From the NCBI GenBank assembly GCA_035506535.1, contig DATJPE010000095.1, positions 1-59,595 of the forward strand: a stretch of 59,595 bases of DNA, in the 5' to 3' direction. A model generated the notes under the pieces. That model was not told the DNA's origin and made no database searches. It saw only the letters and a program-made list of their open reading frames with translations. This document shows positions 35,241 through 44,151 of the stretch, in pieces. The stretch comes from Actinomycetes bacterium (GTDB lineage: Bacteria; Actinomycetota; Actinomycetes; DATJPE01). The translations under genes were made by a program, and so were the position numbers. Each line of letters begins with the position of its first letter. The stretch's first letter is position 1.

Positions 35241-35756
35241 TCAGGCGTGCGGGCCTTCGGCGCGGACCTTCGCCACGTGTTCCATCGCCCCCCGCAGGTC
35301 GGCCAGCCAGGTGTCGCTGTTCTTGGCCACCAACCGGACGCACCAGGCCAGCGCGTCGGAGCGCGACCGCGCCACGCCGGCCTCGACCAGGGTGTCGAGC
35401 ACCTGCCGCTCGGGCTGGCGCAGCCGGGTCATGACCGGCGCCGACAGGGTCGTGAACAGCTCGCGATGGTCCCCGACCTGGACGCCCCAGGAGACCGTGC
35501 GCCCGGTGCGGTGCTGCAGCTCGCGCGCCACCTCCATGCGCTGCTCACGGGTGCGTTCGCGGAACTCCTTGACCCGCCCGCGGACAGCGGCAGCGCGTTC
35601 GGCGTCGGCGGCCTCGGGCGCGAGCGGGGGTGGGGCGAGCGGGCCGATCACGGTGATCTCGTCGCGGTCGAGCTCGAGGGTGACCGGTCCGGTGAACCAG
35701 TCGTCGGGCAGGCGGCCGGTCAGCCAGCCGCGGAGCGTGTCGTGGTCAATGGTCAT
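35241..35756 (-). CDS. Conserved hypothetical protein with a ribbon-helix-helix-like C-terminal half
   Basis: 171 residues. The N-terminal half (LRGWLTGRLPDDWFTGPVTLELDRDEITVIGPL, in part) is an alpha/beta segment I do not recognise. Residues about 115-160 read LRQPERQVLDTLVEAGVARSRSDALAWCVRLV (in part); the strand followed by a helix starting with SRSDAL is like CopG/Arc-type ribbon-helix-helix proteins. The region upstream has three ATTAC repeats at 8-bp spacing, as expected for an autoregulated RHH protein. ATG 35756 is used. Function otherwise unknown; an antitoxin-like or DNA-binding regulator role is inference. Confidence 0.6.
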   Translation of the reverse strand: MTIDHDTLRGWLTGRLPDDWFTGPVTLELDRDEITVIGPLAPPPLAPEAADAERAAAVRGRVKEFRERTREQRMEVARELQHRTGRTVSWGVQVGDHRELFTTLSAPVMTRLRQPERQVLDTLVEAGVARSRSDALAWCVRLVAKNSDTWLADLRGAMEHVAKVRAEGPHA

Positions 35757-35765
35757 GTCAGCATG

Positions 35766-35786
35766 ATTACACAATTACATCATTAC
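35766..35786. promoter_or_regulatory. Iterated ATTAC operator upstream of the RHH-like gene
   Basis: ATTAC at 35766, 35774 and 35782, an exact 8-bp period in an AT-rich patch that contrasts with the surrounding DNA. It lies 10 bp upstream of the ATG. Evenly iterated short repeats are typical of sites bound side by side by RHH dimers. Confidence 0.55.
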
Positions 35787-35798
35787 GCAACTGCATCG

Positions 35799-37799
35799 TC
35801 AGGACGACAGCTGGGCGCGGAGCTCCTCCGGGGTCGTCACCGGCCGCTCGCAGACGAAGCCGCGGCAGACGTACGCCGCGGCGCGGCCGGCCACGAGCCC
35901 CCGCCCGGCGAGCAGCGGCGCGCTCGGCGCTTCCGCCGGGTCGCCGACGGCCAGCACCAGGCCGGGTACGTCCGCCAGCAGCGCGGCTCTGCGCAGGGCC
36001 TTCGTGCCGGGGTCGTCGGGGGGGCCCACGAGCGCGACCTCTCGCGGCCCGTCGACCATGGCCTCGGCGACCGCCAGCCCCCAGCCGGCGAAGCGGGGAT
36101 GCTCGCTCGCCAGGAGCCGGTAGACCCCGAGCGCGGCCTCCGCCGCCTCCCGGTGGCGGGCCGACCCCGTGAGGGCGGCGTAGGACAGCAGCGCACCGGC
36201 CGCGGCCGCCCACCCGGACGGGGTGGCGTTGTCGGTCGGGTCCTGGGGCCGGCGCAGCAGCTCCTCCGCGTCGTCGGCGGTGTCGTAGAAGCCGCCGGCG
36301 CCGTCGGCGAAGTGCACGAGGACGGTGTCGAGCAGGTCCCCCGACCAGGCGAGCCACCGACCCTCGCCGGTGGCGGCGTACAGCGCGAGGAGGCCCTCGG
36401 CGAGGTCCGCGTAGTCCTCGAGCACCCCGACATGGCGTCCCGCCCGGCCGGCCCGAGACGCCCGGACCAGCCGGTCGCCCTGCCGGTGCACGTCCATCAG
36501 CGTCTCGGCGCACTCCCGCGCCGCCTCGACCCAGGCCGGCTCGTCGAACAGCGCGCCGGCGTCGGCGAGGGCCGCGATCGCGAGGCCGTTCCAGGAGGTC
36601 ACGACCTTGTCGTCGCGCATCGGTTGTGGCCGCGACGCGCGGGCCTTGCGCAGCCGGTCGCGGACGTCGGCCCAGCGCACCGCGTCGTCTGGGTCCGCGC
36701 GCAGCTGCAGCGTCGACGTGCCGTGCTCGAAGGTCCCGTCAGCAGAGACGGCGAACAGGTCCGCGGCCCAGGCCCCGTCCCGCTCGCCCAGCGTCTGGCC
36801 GAGCTGGGCGGGAGTCCACACGTACGTCGCGCCCTCGACGCCGCCGGTGTCGGCGTCGAGGGCCGAGGCGAAGCCACCCTCGACCGTCCGCAGGTCGTCC
36901 AGAAGGAACGACGTCGTCTCGCGCACAACGCGCTCCGCCAGGGCCGACCCCGTCGCCCGCCACAGGTGCGCGTAGAGGCGCAGCAGCAAGGCGTTGTCGT
37001 ACAGCATCTTCTCGAAGTGCGGCACGACCCAGTCCGCATCGACGCTGTAGCGCGCGAACCCGCCGGCCAGCTGGTCGTAGATCCCGCCCCGGGCCATCGC
37101 CTCTGCGGTGGCGGTCACCATCTCGAGGGCCGATGCGTCGCCGGTGCGCGCGTGGTGGCGCAGCAGCCACTCCATGACCACCGACGGCGGGAACTTCGGC
37201 GCCCGCCCGAAGCCGACGCCGTCGAAGCCCTCGCGGACGACCTCGACGGCCCTGGCGAGACTGGCTACGTCGGGGGGCGCCCCGCCGGCCCCGGCGGACG
37301 TACGGCGGTCGAGCTCGGCCCCGATGCGGGCTGCCGCGTCCTCGACCGCCCCGCGCTCCTGACGCCAGGTCTCTGCGATCGCCGTCAGCACCTGCGGGAA
37401 GGACGGCATCCCGGAAACCGGACGGGGCGGGAAGTAGGTGCCCGCATAGAAGGGCCGGCCATCGGGGGTCGCGAACACCGTCATCGGCCAGCCACCTCGG
37501 CCGGTCAGCGCGGTGACGTAGTCCATGTAGACCGCGTCCACGTCGGGGCGTTCCTCGCGGTCGACCTTGACGTTGACGAAGCCCGCGTTCATCAACGCGG
37601 CGGTCGCAGGGTCCTCGAAGGACTCGTGAGCCATGACGTGGCACCAGTGGCAGGCCGCGTACCCGACCGAGAGCAGGATCGGGACGTCGCGGCGCCGTGC
37701 CTCGTCGAAGGCCTCCTCGCCCCACTCGTGCCAGTCCACCGGATTGTCTTGGTGCTGCAACAAGTACGGGCTCGTCGATCCGGCGAGACGATTGGGCAC
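35799..37799 (-). CDS. Thioredoxin-domain protein, YyaL/DUF255 (SPATA20) family
   Basis: A 666-residue protein. The N-terminal thioredoxin-like domain begins [21 protein letters not shown] and has the redox-like motif CHWCH (C50, C53) in [17 protein letters not shown], with [15 protein letters not shown] and [13 protein letters not shown]. The remaining 500 residues form an alpha/alpha toroid seen in N-acylglucosamine epimerase-like and glycosidase-like proteins ([33 protein letters not shown]). Bacterial members have no settled function. It is monocistronic, opposite to no other gene. Confidence 0.9.
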   Translation of the reverse strand: MPNRLAGSTSPYLLQHQDNPVDWHEWGEEAFDEARRRDVPILLSVGYAACHWCHVMAHESFEDPATAALMNAGFVNVKVDREERPDVDAVYMDYVTALTGRGGWPMTVFATPDGRPFYAGTYFPPRPVSGMPSFPQVLTAIAETWRQERGAVEDAAARIGAELDRRTSAGAGGAPPDVASLARAVEVVREGFDGVGFGRAPKFPPSVVMEWLLRHHARTGDASALEMVTATAEAMARGGIYDQLAGGFARYSVDADWVVPHFEKMLYDNALLLRLYAHLWRATGSALAERVVRETTSFLLDDLRTVEGGFASALDADTGGVEGATYVWTPAQLGQTLGERDGAWAADLFAVSADGTFEHGTSTLQLRADPDDAVRWADVRDRLRKARASRPQPMRDDKVVTSWNGLAIAALADAGALFDEPAWVEAARECAETLMDVHRQGDRLVRASRAGRAGRHVGVLEDYADLAEGLLALYAATGEGRWLAWSGDLLDTVLVHFADGAGGFYDTADDAEELLRRPQDPTDNATPSGWAAAAGALLSYAALTGSARHREAAEAALGVYRLLASEHPRFAGWGLAVAEAMVDGPREVALVGPPDDPGTKALRRAALLADVPGLVLAVGDPAEAPSAPLLAGRGLVAGRAAAYVCRGFVCERPVTTPEELRAQLSS

Positions 37800-37871
37800 G
37801 ACAGCTCCTCCCCAGGTGGATCAGACCGCTCCCCATCCTCGCCGACCCCGCAGCTGCGCGAGGAATGCCTT

Positions 37872-38717
37872 TCAGGGGATGCTGTCGAGGATCTCGAGCA
37901 TCCGCGCGGTCATCGACTCGCGAGCCGGGGTCAGATAGCGCCTGGGATCGACGTTCGTCGGGTCGGCCTCGAGCTCGGCCCTGATCGAGCGGGTCAGCGC
38001 GACGTTGAGTGCCGTCCCCACGTTGACCTTGGCGATGCCTGCCGCCACCGCTGTGCGCAGCTCTTCGCCGGAAACGCCCGAGGAACCGTGCAGCACCAGG
38101 GGAACGCTCACCCGTTCGCGAAGGCGCGCGATGAGCTCGTGGTCGAGCCGGGCCGTGGGGTCCCGCATCGCGTGCGAGCTGCCCACCGCGACGGCGAGCG
38201 CGTCGACACCCGTCCGCCGGACGAAGTCGGCGGCTTCGTCCGGATCCGTCCGCACACCCTCGGCGTGCGCACTGAGCGGCGAGTCTGGCTTGCCCCCGAC
38301 GTAGCCCAGCTCGGCCTCGACCCACAGACCGGCCGCATGGGCCTGGTGTACGGCTCCGGCGGTGCGCCTGAGGTTCTCCTCGTAGGGCAGCAGCCCTGCG
38401 TCATACATGACCGAGCTGAAGACGGAATCGAGTGACTCGGCGAAGAGGGCGCCTTCGGTGACGTGGTCGAGGTGGAGCGCGATGGGGACGTGTGCATGAC
38501 GGGCGACCGCCTCCGTCGCCACCGCGATGGGCTCGAGCTGGCCGACGTGAAAGCGCACGGCGTTCTCACTGATCTGGAGGATCACCGGCCGGCGACTCGC
38601 GTTCGCCGCGGCCGCCGCGGCCTCGGCATGCTCGAGGCTGATCACATTGAACGCCACGACGGCGCTTCGTCGTGACCGTGCGCCCTCGACGAGCTCGCTC
38701 GTCGGCGCCAGCGTCAT
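37872..38717 (-). CDS. Class II ketose-bisphosphate aldolase (tagatose/fructose type)
   Basis: A 281-residue class II aldolase. AFNVISLEHAEAAAAAA near the start, HLDHVTEG with a zinc His, SSVMYDAGLLPYEENLRRT, VEAELGYVGGK, VAVGSSHAM, VPLVLHGSSGVSGEELRTAVAAGIAKVNVGT (in part), which hold the zinc ligands and phosphate loop. Closer to KbaY/GatY than to FbaA, since the length is short. It splits a ketohexose-1,6-bisphosphate into DHAP and glyceraldehyde-3-phosphate. The ATG overlaps the stop of the upstream kinase (ATGA), making it the last gene of a four-gene coupled operon. Confidence 0.88.
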   Translation of the reverse strand: MTLAPTSELVEGARSRRSAVVAFNVISLEHAEAAAAAANASRRPVILQISENAVRFHVGQLEPIAVATEAVARHAHVPIALHLDHVTEGALFAESLDSVFSSVMYDAGLLPYEENLRRTAGAVHQAHAAGLWVEAELGYVGGKPDSPLSAHAEGVRTDPDEAADFVRRTGVDALAVAVGSSHAMRDPTARLDHELIARLRERVSVPLVLHGSSGVSGEELRTAVAAGIAKVNVGTALNVALTRSIRAELEADPTNVDPRRYLTPARESMTARMLEILDSIP

Positions 38718-39643
38718 CCGGCGACACCACCGAGATCGCGGACGAGCACTCCCTCGCGCTGTGCGGCGTACACCTCGAGGTCCACCTCACCGGCCACCGG
38801 GCTCAGCACGGCGGCAGAGGCCAGGCCCACGCAGTCGCGCAACGTCTCCCTGAGGTCGGTCGCTACCGGGTCCACGCGCAGAGCGCGCGCGAGACCTGCC
38901 ACGACGGCGTCTCCGGCGCCCGTCGCATTGCCCTCGAGAACCGTCGCTGGCGTCGCCGCCCACACCCGACCGGATGCAGCGGCGATGACACCGTCGGGAC
39001 CCAGCGACGCCACCACGACGGTCCCGTGCATCTCCGAGAGCTCGCGTGCCGCGGCGACGGGTTCGCCGATCGGCGACGCCAGGGCGAGCTCCTCGGCGTT
39101 CGGCTTGACCACGGTCGGGCCGGCGGACAACGCGTCGAGGAGGGCAGGCCCACTGGTGTCGACGACGACCGGGACCTCGGCAGCCTTGGCCAGCTCGACG
39201 AGAGTGCTCATCGCGTCCTTCGGGACGCCGGACGGGACGACGCCGCTGATGACGACCACCCGAGCGCTGACCAGCGCAGCCGAGAAGGCCCCGAGCAGCT
39301 CAGGCCAGCAGTCGATCTCGGCCGGCTCGACGAGCACAGTGACGCAGCCGCTCGTCTCGTCGACGACGGTCACGGTCCGCCGGGTGGGAGCGCCGCTGTG
39401 GACGGCGGAGGTGGGGACGCCCAGATCGGCGAGCCCGCGCGCGAGATCGCCCCCGCCGGGACCGCCGAGGGGGAGGAGGACCTCGACCGGTTCACCGAGC
39501 TGGCGCAGGATCCGCGCGACGTTGACGGCCTTGCCCCCCGGCCTGGACGACACGGTTCCGACCCGGTTGGTGCTCCCCACCACGAGCTGGTCGACGCGGT
39601 AGGTGAGGTCGACGGCCGGGCTCAGGCAGACGCAGAGGATCAC
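38714..39643 (-). CDS. PfkB-family hexose-phosphate kinase (1-phosphofructokinase/tagatose-6-phosphate kinase type)
   Basis: A 309-residue PfkB kinase. ILCVCLSPAVDLTYRVDQL at the start is the 1-PfkB/LacC form, as is SSRPGGKAVNVARILRQLG (signature 1). Signature 2 is GNATGAGDAVVAGLARAL. The conserved VKPNAEEL is present. It would phosphorylate a ketohexose phosphate to the bisphosphate that the next gene's aldolase cleaves. GTG 39643 overlaps the stop of the SIS gene (GTGA). Confidence 0.87.
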   Translation of the reverse strand: MILCVCLSPAVDLTYRVDQLVVGSTNRVGTVSSRPGGKAVNVARILRQLGEPVEVLLPLGGPGGGDLARGLADLGVPTSAVHSGAPTRRTVTVVDETSGCVTVLVEPAEIDCWPELLGAFSAALVSARVVVISGVVPSGVPKDAMSTLVELAKAAEVPVVVDTSGPALLDALSAGPTVVKPNAEELALASPIGEPVAAARELSEMHGTVVVASLGPDGVIAAASGRVWAATPATVLEGNATGAGDAVVAGLARALRVDPVATDLRETLRDCVGLASAAVLSPVAGEVDLEVYAAQREGVLVRDLGGVAG

Positions 39644-40548
39644 GCGGGCGGGCCCTCGGCCAGCACGACGGAGCGGGTGAGGCTGCGCGGCCGGTCCGGG
39701 TCGAGCCGCAGCTGTTCGGCGCGACGGACGGCGAGCTGCTGGACGCGGATCAGGTCGGCCAGCGGGTCCAAGCCGTCCGCCACGAGCACGGCGCCGGTGG
39801 CCCTGACGTCGTCCGCGATGCCCTCGCGGGGCTCGCCGAACACCCACACCGCCCGCCCGGGCTCAGCGATCGCGATCGGCCCGTGCCGGTACTCCATCTG
39901 AAGGTATGCCTCCGTCCACGCCTGGGCGGCCTCGCGCATCTTGAGGGCCGCCTCCTGGGCGATCCCGTAGGCCCAACCTTGCCCAAGGAAGGAGATCTGC
40001 GTGGCGACCTGGGCGTCCGGGGAAACGGGGTCCTTGCCCTCGAGAACCGAGACTGCCTGAGCGATCACGGGATCGACGTCCTCCCCGAGGGACACCCTGA
40101 GCAGCATCAACGCCGTCGTGGCGAACACCGTCTGCACCACCGACTCCTCGTCGGCGAAGTCCAGCACGATGGATCTGGGCGTGACCTGCGTGACGGGCGA
40201 GCCCGGCACCGCGGTGATGGCCACGACCGGTGCGGACGTGGTTCGTACCGCCCGGATCACCTCGGTGGTCGTGCCCGAGCGCGAGATCGCCACTACCCGG
40301 TCGTACGAACGCCCCGCCGGGAACTGGCTGGCTGCGAACGCATCCGTCTCCCCCGCTCCCGCGTCCTCGCGCAGCGCCGCATAGGCCGCGGCCATGAACC
40401 ACGACGTCCCGCAGCCGATGACGGCGACGCGTTCGCCGGTCTGGGGAAGGCTCTCCGCGACATCAGCGGCCAGGTCCCGCGCCGTGGTCCACGCCCCAGG
40501 TTGGCCGAGGATCTCGCGGCTGACGTGTGGGAGTGCGTCGGTCGTCAT
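39640..40548 (-). CDS. SIS-domain sugar-phosphate isomerase/deaminase (AgaS/FrlB-like)
   Basis: A 302-residue protein with two SIS domains. The first reads VAVIGCGTSWFMAAAYAAL and VVAISRSGTTTEVIRAVR, the phosphosugar-binding Ser/Thr loop; the second has FLGQGWAYGIAQEAALKMREAAQAW (in part) and the MEYRHGPIAIAEPG loop seen in GlmS-like isomerases. There is no glutaminase domain, so it should release rather than add nitrogen. AgaS-type members turn galactosamine-6-P into tagatose-6-P; FrlB-type members deglycate fructosamine-6-P. The ATG overlaps the preceding kinase stop. It sits between two kinases, which fits the middle step of an amino-sugar or Amadori route. Confidence 0.85.
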   Translation of the reverse strand: MTTDALPHVSREILGQPGAWTTARDLAADVAESLPQTGERVAVIGCGTSWFMAAAYAALREDAGAGETDAFAASQFPAGRSYDRVVAISRSGTTTEVIRAVRTTSAPVVAITAVPGSPVTQVTPRSIVLDFADEESVVQTVFATTALMLLRVSLGEDVDPVIAQAVSVLEGKDPVSPDAQVATQISFLGQGWAYGIAQEAALKMREAAQAWTEAYLQMEYRHGPIAIAEPGRAVWVFGEPREGIADDVRATGAVLVADGLDPLADLIRVQQLAVRRAEQLRLDPDRPRSLTRSVVLAEGPPA

Positions 40549-41498
40549 GTGCCCTTCCTGACGGTCATGAGCTCCTCGCGTCTCGCCTGCGCGGCCGTTC
40601 CTCCGAGCGCTCGGACGCTGAGTGCACCGGCGAGGACAGCGCGCTCGAGGCACTCGGGCACGTCGAGGTCGTCGAGCCACGCATCGATGAAGGCCGCGTC
40701 GAAGCTGTCCCCGGCACCGGTCGTGTCCACGGTGACGACGGGGACACCGGCGACCTCCAGCAGGCCCCGGTCCGAGGCGACGGCGAAGGCGCCGAGGGCG
40801 CCGTTCTTCACCACCACCATGGGCCCCGAGCCGGCGATCCGTGCGGCCGCGACATAGGGGTCCTCATCGCGGCCGAGCGCGATCGCCTCGGCTCGGTTGG
40901 GGAGGACGAGGTCGAGCAGTGGTAGCAGCTCCTCGATCCCGTCCCAGACGCCGGCGGGGTCGCCGTTGGTGTCCAACGACGTCGACGCACCCACGTCCCG
41001 GGCCGCGACCAGGACCTGGGCGGCATGCGACAGCAGCGCTCGCTGGAGATACAGCGAACAGAGGTGGACGTGTCGGAGGCCGGCGCCGGCCAGCTCGGCG
41101 ATCGTGCGCACCACCTCGTCAACGGACAGCGTCGGGATCGCGCCCGGCAGGGTCAGCGTCGCGCGGTCGTCGCCATGGGAGAGCACCACCGACAGTCCGG
41201 TCGGTACGTCGGATCGGCGCCGCACGTGATCCACCGAGACGCCGGCGGCGGACAGCTGGTCGCAGACGTGAGCCGCGAACAGGTCCTCGCCCACCGCGGC
41301 GACCAGCGAGACCTTGCGGCCGAGGAGCGCAAGACCATGGGCGGCGATGCCCGCGGACCCGCCGATGACCAGGTCAGCCGCCTCGAGGAGCTGCTCCGCC
41401 TGGCCGAAGCGGGGGATCACGTCGCCCACGAGCAGCAGGTCCGGGTTGAGATCGCCCACCACGAGCACGCGAGAGAGATCACCGCTCACGGGGCACAT
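40545..41498 (-). CDS. PfkB-family carbohydrate kinase, first gene of the operon
   Basis: A 317-residue ribokinase-fold kinase. LVVGDLNPDLLLVGDVIPRFG at the start (in part), GGSAGIAAHGLALLGRKVSLVAAVGED (signature 1 region), VLPNRAEAIAL, VVVKNGALGAFA and signature 2 VVTVDTTGAGDSFDAAFIDAWL. The branch is like ribokinase, FrlD and adenosine-type kinases rather than LacC. It would phosphorylate the entering free sugar or amino sugar. ATG 41498 is used; GTG 41489 with AGGA 8 nt upstream is an alternative. The IclR gene lies 67 bp upstream on the same strand, so the operon may be read together with the regulator. Confidence 0.86.
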   Translation of the reverse strand: MCPVSGDLSRVLVVGDLNPDLLLVGDVIPRFGQAEQLLEAADLVIGGSAGIAAHGLALLGRKVSLVAAVGEDLFAAHVCDQLSAAGVSVDHVRRRSDVPTGLSVVLSHGDDRATLTLPGAIPTLSVDEVVRTIAELAGAGLRHVHLCSLYLQRALLSHAAQVLVAARDVGASTSLDTNGDPAGVWDGIEELLPLLDLVLPNRAEAIALGRDEDPYVAAARIAGSGPMVVVKNGALGAFAVASDRGLLEVAGVPVVTVDTTGAGDSFDAAFIDAWLDDLDVPECLERAVLAGALSVRALGGTAAQARREELMTVRKGT

Positions 41499-41565
41499 CC
41501 TGACGAGGATCGCACAACGTGTCTACAACTGATCAGGGAAGATGCTCAGTTCTGCTCGATTGCGG

Positions 41566-42345
41566 TCATCGCTGCGGAGGCACCGGGGCGAACTCGTGGG
41601 TGATCGCGCGCAGCTTTCGGCCGATGCGTTCCGCGTCGGTCACCTTCAACCTCTCCTTCGGCGCGGTGACGCTGACCGCGGCGACCGGCGTCGGAGCCCC
41701 GAAGAACAGCGGCACGGCGACGCAGCGCACGCCGACCTCGCTCTCCTCGTCGTCGAAGGACCAGCCGACGTCTCGGACCCGGCCCAGCTTGTCGGCGAGC
41801 TCATCGGCGCTGCGGGCGGTCTTGGGCGTTCGCGGGACCGTCTCCAACGGATGACGGGCGAGCCAGCCGGTGACAGCGGCGTCGTCGGGCAACGTGGACG
41901 CGAGGATGGCCTTGCCGACCGCCGTGACGTACGCCGGGTTGCGACCACCGATCGTGGAGGTCAGTCGGACGGTGTGGTCGGCTTCGACCTTGTCGACGTA
42001 GATGACGTCGCCGCCGTCGAGGACCGCCAGATGCGTCGTCTCGTTGAACTCGTCGCGGATGGCGATGAGCAGCGGGCGGACCATCGCGCGCAGGTCGAGT
42101 CCGTCGTAGAAGCCGAAGGCGGCCTCCACGATCGCCGGGCCGAGGAAGTAGGGACCGGCCGGCACGGGCTGTGCAGCGAAACCGTGCGCGCGCAGGACGA
42201 CCAGCAGCCGGTGCACCGAGCTCTTGGGCACCGAGAGAGCGCGGCTCAGCTCGTCGAGGGTGCTCCCGCCCGGCCGTTGAGCGAGCAGCCGGATCAGCCG
42301 CAGCGTGCGGTCGACCCCGGTGAGGGTGGGCGCCGTCGTGGTCAA
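41566..42345 (-). CDS. IclR-family transcriptional regulator
   Basis: A 259-residue IclR protein. N-terminal winged helix: GVDRTLRLIRLLAQRPGG, LDELSRALSVPKSSVHRLLVVLRAHGF (in part). C-terminal effector domain: THLAVLDGGDVIYVDKVEADH, PAYVTAVGKAILASTLPDD, VRCVAVPLFFGAPTPVAAVSVTAP. Its start codon is TTG. It is divergent from the alcohol dehydrogenase operon with a 64-bp gap holding GCGGAA-type half-sites and a GTAGC-N8-GCTAC palindrome, its likely operator. The effector is probably a sugar or sugar acid. Confidence 0.9.
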   Translation of the reverse strand: MTTTAPTLTGVDRTLRLIRLLAQRPGGSTLDELSRALSVPKSSVHRLLVVLRAHGFAAQPVPAGPYFLGPAIVEAAFGFYDGLDLRAMVRPLLIAIRDEFNETTHLAVLDGGDVIYVDKVEADHTVRLTSTIGGRNPAYVTAVGKAILASTLPDDAAVTGWLARHPLETVPRTPKTARSADELADKLGRVRDVGWSFDDEESEVGVRCVAVPLFFGAPTPVAAVSVTAPKERLKVTDAERIGRKLRAITHEFAPVPPQR

Positions 42346-42363
42346 TGGTCCGTCCAGTCCACA

Positions 42364-42394
42364 GAGCGGAACGCTATGCCATGTAGCGGAATCC
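42364..42394. promoter_or_regulatory. 31-nt element with two GCGGAA half-sites (copy 1)
   Basis: Contains AGCGGAACG and TAGCGGAATCC with the GCGGAA cores exactly 20 bp apart. The same arrangement is found at 46961-46991 upstream of the GH4 gene; 21 of 31 positions are identical by my alignment. It lies between the IclR gene and the ADH operon, so it is a candidate IclR operator. Confidence 0.6.
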
Positions 42395-42400
42395 TGCTAC
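42383..42400. promoter_or_regulatory. Palindrome GTAGC-N8-GCTAC over the ADH promoter
   Basis: Perfect 5-8-5 dyad overlapping the right half of the 31-nt element and the first bases of the TACGTT -10 box. Position suits a repressor or IclR-type site. Confidence 0.5.
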
Positions 42401-42403
42401 GTT
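42398..42403 (+). promoter_or_regulatory. Putative -10 box TACGTT for the ADH operon
   Basis: TACGTT is followed by 6 nt and the GTG at 42410, fitting a leaderless start. Confidence 0.4.
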
Positions 42404-42409
42404 CCCTCC

Positions 42410-43387
42410 GTGGTACCGACTCGGGCAACCGGGATGCGCGCACTCGTGTTCACTCGCCCGGGTGACGTGGAGCTGCGCGAGGAGCCCGCTCCGGTCGCCG
42501 GTCCTGGAGAAGCGCTCATCCACGTCCGCTCCTCGGGGATCTGTGGCAGCGACCTGCACGGATTCTGGCACGTGGGGATGCGCAAGCCGCCGCTGATCAT
42601 GGGCCACGAGTTCGCCGGTGCCGACGCCGACGGCTCCCGCGTCGTCATCAACCCGCTCCTCACCTGCGGGACATGCGCCGCCTGCCTGCGCGGCCATTCC
42701 TCGGTGTGCGCGAACCGGCAGCTGATCGGCGTCAACCGCGCGGGCGGCTTCGCCGAGCAGGTCGCCGTGCCGACCTCCGCGCTGCATCGCCTTCCGGACG
42801 GTCTCCCTTGGGTGTCGGCTGCCCTCATCGAGCCGCTCGCCAACTCGGTGCACGCGCTCGACCTCCTGGGCGATCCGCAAGGCAGCCTCGGCATCGTCGG
42901 CGCTGGGTCGATCGGTTTGCTCACCTTCCTCGTGGCGCGATCCCGGGGGTACGACGTCGTCCTCGCCGAGCCGTCGGATGTTCGGCGCGACACCGCGCAG
43001 CGACTTGGTGCGACCGTCGTGCCCCACCTCGGGTCCGTCGACCGCGAGTTCGACGTGACGATCGACGCGGTGGGCAGCACCGAGTCTCGCCGTTCCGCTC
43101 TGGAGCGGCTCTCTTCTCGAGGCACGAGCGTGTGGATCGGGCTGGCCGAGGCGGATTCGACCATCGGGGCCAACGACATCGTGCGGAGCGAGAAGCGCGT
43201 CGTCGGCTCTTTCGCCTACACCGACGACGAGTTCGCTCACGCTGTGACGCTCGTGTCCACGCTGGACCTCACCTGGGTCACCCCGATCCCGATGGCTGAG
43301 TCGGAACGGACGTTCCTGGAGCTCGCCCGAGGTCGAAGCGACATCATCAAGGCCGTGCTCGACCTGTGCGAGCAGGGCGACCGATGA
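42410..43387 (+). CDS. Zinc-dependent alcohol/polyol dehydrogenase (MDR family)
   Basis: About 325 residues (317 from the ATG at 42434). Zn sites: catalytic SSGICGSDLHGFWH and MGHEFAGAD, structural four-Cys loop TCGTCAACLRGHSSVC. Rossmann motif GIVGAGSIGLLTFLVARSRGYDVV (in part). It resembles threonine/galactitol-1-phosphate/sorbitol dehydrogenases and should oxidise a secondary hydroxyl of a sugar or polyol with NAD(P)+. GTG 42410 is used because of the -10 box 6 nt upstream; the ATG at 42434 has no Shine-Dalgarno. It is first of an operon with an SDR, a lactonase, RidA and a PLP enzyme. Confidence 0.87.
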   Translation: MVPTRATGMRALVFTRPGDVELREEPAPVAGPGEALIHVRSSGICGSDLHGFWHVGMRKPPLIMGHEFAGADADGSRVVINPLLTCGTCAACLRGHSSVCANRQLIGVNRAGGFAEQVAVPTSALHRLPDGLPWVSAALIEPLANSVHALDLLGDPQGSLGIVGAGSIGLLTFLVARSRGYDVVLAEPSDVRRDTAQRLGATVVPHLGSVDREFDVTIDAVGSTESRRSALERLSSRGTSVWIGLAEADSTIGANDIVRSEKRVVGSFAYTDDEFAHAVTLVSTLDLTWVTPIPMAESERTFLELARGRSDIIKAVLDLCEQGDR

Positions 43388-44151
43388 GGGGGCTGGCCGG
43401 GAAGCGGGTCCTCGTCAGCGGTGGCTCACGCGGGATCGGTCAGACATCTGCGCGTCGCTTCCTCGAGGAGGGGTGCTCGGTGTTCCTCACCGGGCTCGAC
43501 GCGGACGAGGTGGAGGCCGCCGTCTCCGGCCTCGCCTCGTGGGGCACCGTGGCCGGCACGCGCTGCGACGTGTCCTCCGAGTCCTCTGTGAACGAGGCCC
43601 TGCAGAGCGCGGTGGCGTTCCTCGACGGCATCGACGTTCTCGCCAACAACGCCGGGATCGCCTGGCAGGAGCCGTTCCTGGACATGACCGCGAGCCACTG
43701 GGACCGGGTCATCGCGGTCAACCTTCGTGGCATGTTCCTCGTCGGGCAGGCGGTGGCGCGACATCTCGTCGCGGAGCGGCGTCCGGGCGTCATCGTCAAC
43801 ATGGCCTCGACGAACGCGCTCGGCGGTGAGGCGTACTACGCCCACTACAACGCCTCGAAGGGCGCGGTCCTGCAACTGACTCGCACCATGGCGGTCGAGC
43901 TCGGCGTCCATGGGATCCGAGTCAACGCCCTGTGTCCGGGCTACATCGAGACGCCGCTCAACCGTGAGATCGCCGCGAACAGCGGTGACCCGGACTTCGT
44001 GGCCACCTATGTGCGAGACAACATCCCGCTGGGTCGTACCGGCAGCGAGGAGGACGTCGCCGCCGCGTACGCCTTCCTCGCCAGTGACGAAGCCGCGTTC
44101 GTGCACGGGGCCGCGCTCGTGCTCGACGGCGGTCAGACCGCGGTCATGTGA
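43384..44151 (+). CDS. Short-chain dehydrogenase/reductase
   Basis: A 255-residue classical SDR. Cofactor motif VLVSGGSRGIGQTSARRF (residues 8-25), LANNAG, catalytic Ser and YxxxK in NMASTNALGG and HYNASKGAVLQLTRTMAVELG (in part), CPGYIETPL after it. The acidic residue LTGLDADE after strand 2 suggests NAD(H). ATG overlaps the ADH stop (ATGA). With the ADH and the lactonase it may convert a sugar or amino sugar to its lactone. Confidence 0.9.
   Translation: MRGLAGKRVLVSGGSRGIGQTSARRFLEEGCSVFLTGLDADEVEAAVSGLASWGTVAGTRCDVSSESSVNEALQSAVAFLDGIDVLANNAGIAWQEPFLDMTASHWDRVIAVNLRGMFLVGQAVARHLVAERRPGVIVNMASTNALGGEAYYAHYNASKGAVLQLTRTMAVELGVHGIRVNALCPGYIETPLNREIAANSGDPDFVATYVRDNIPLGRTGSEEDVAAAYAFLASDEAAFVHGAALVLDGGQTAVM

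Noticed and set aside
35247-38435. A 1062-codon plus-strand frame
   Set aside because: It is antisense to the DUF255, RHH-like and aldolase genes, all of which have recognisable motifs; this is a GC-bias artefact.
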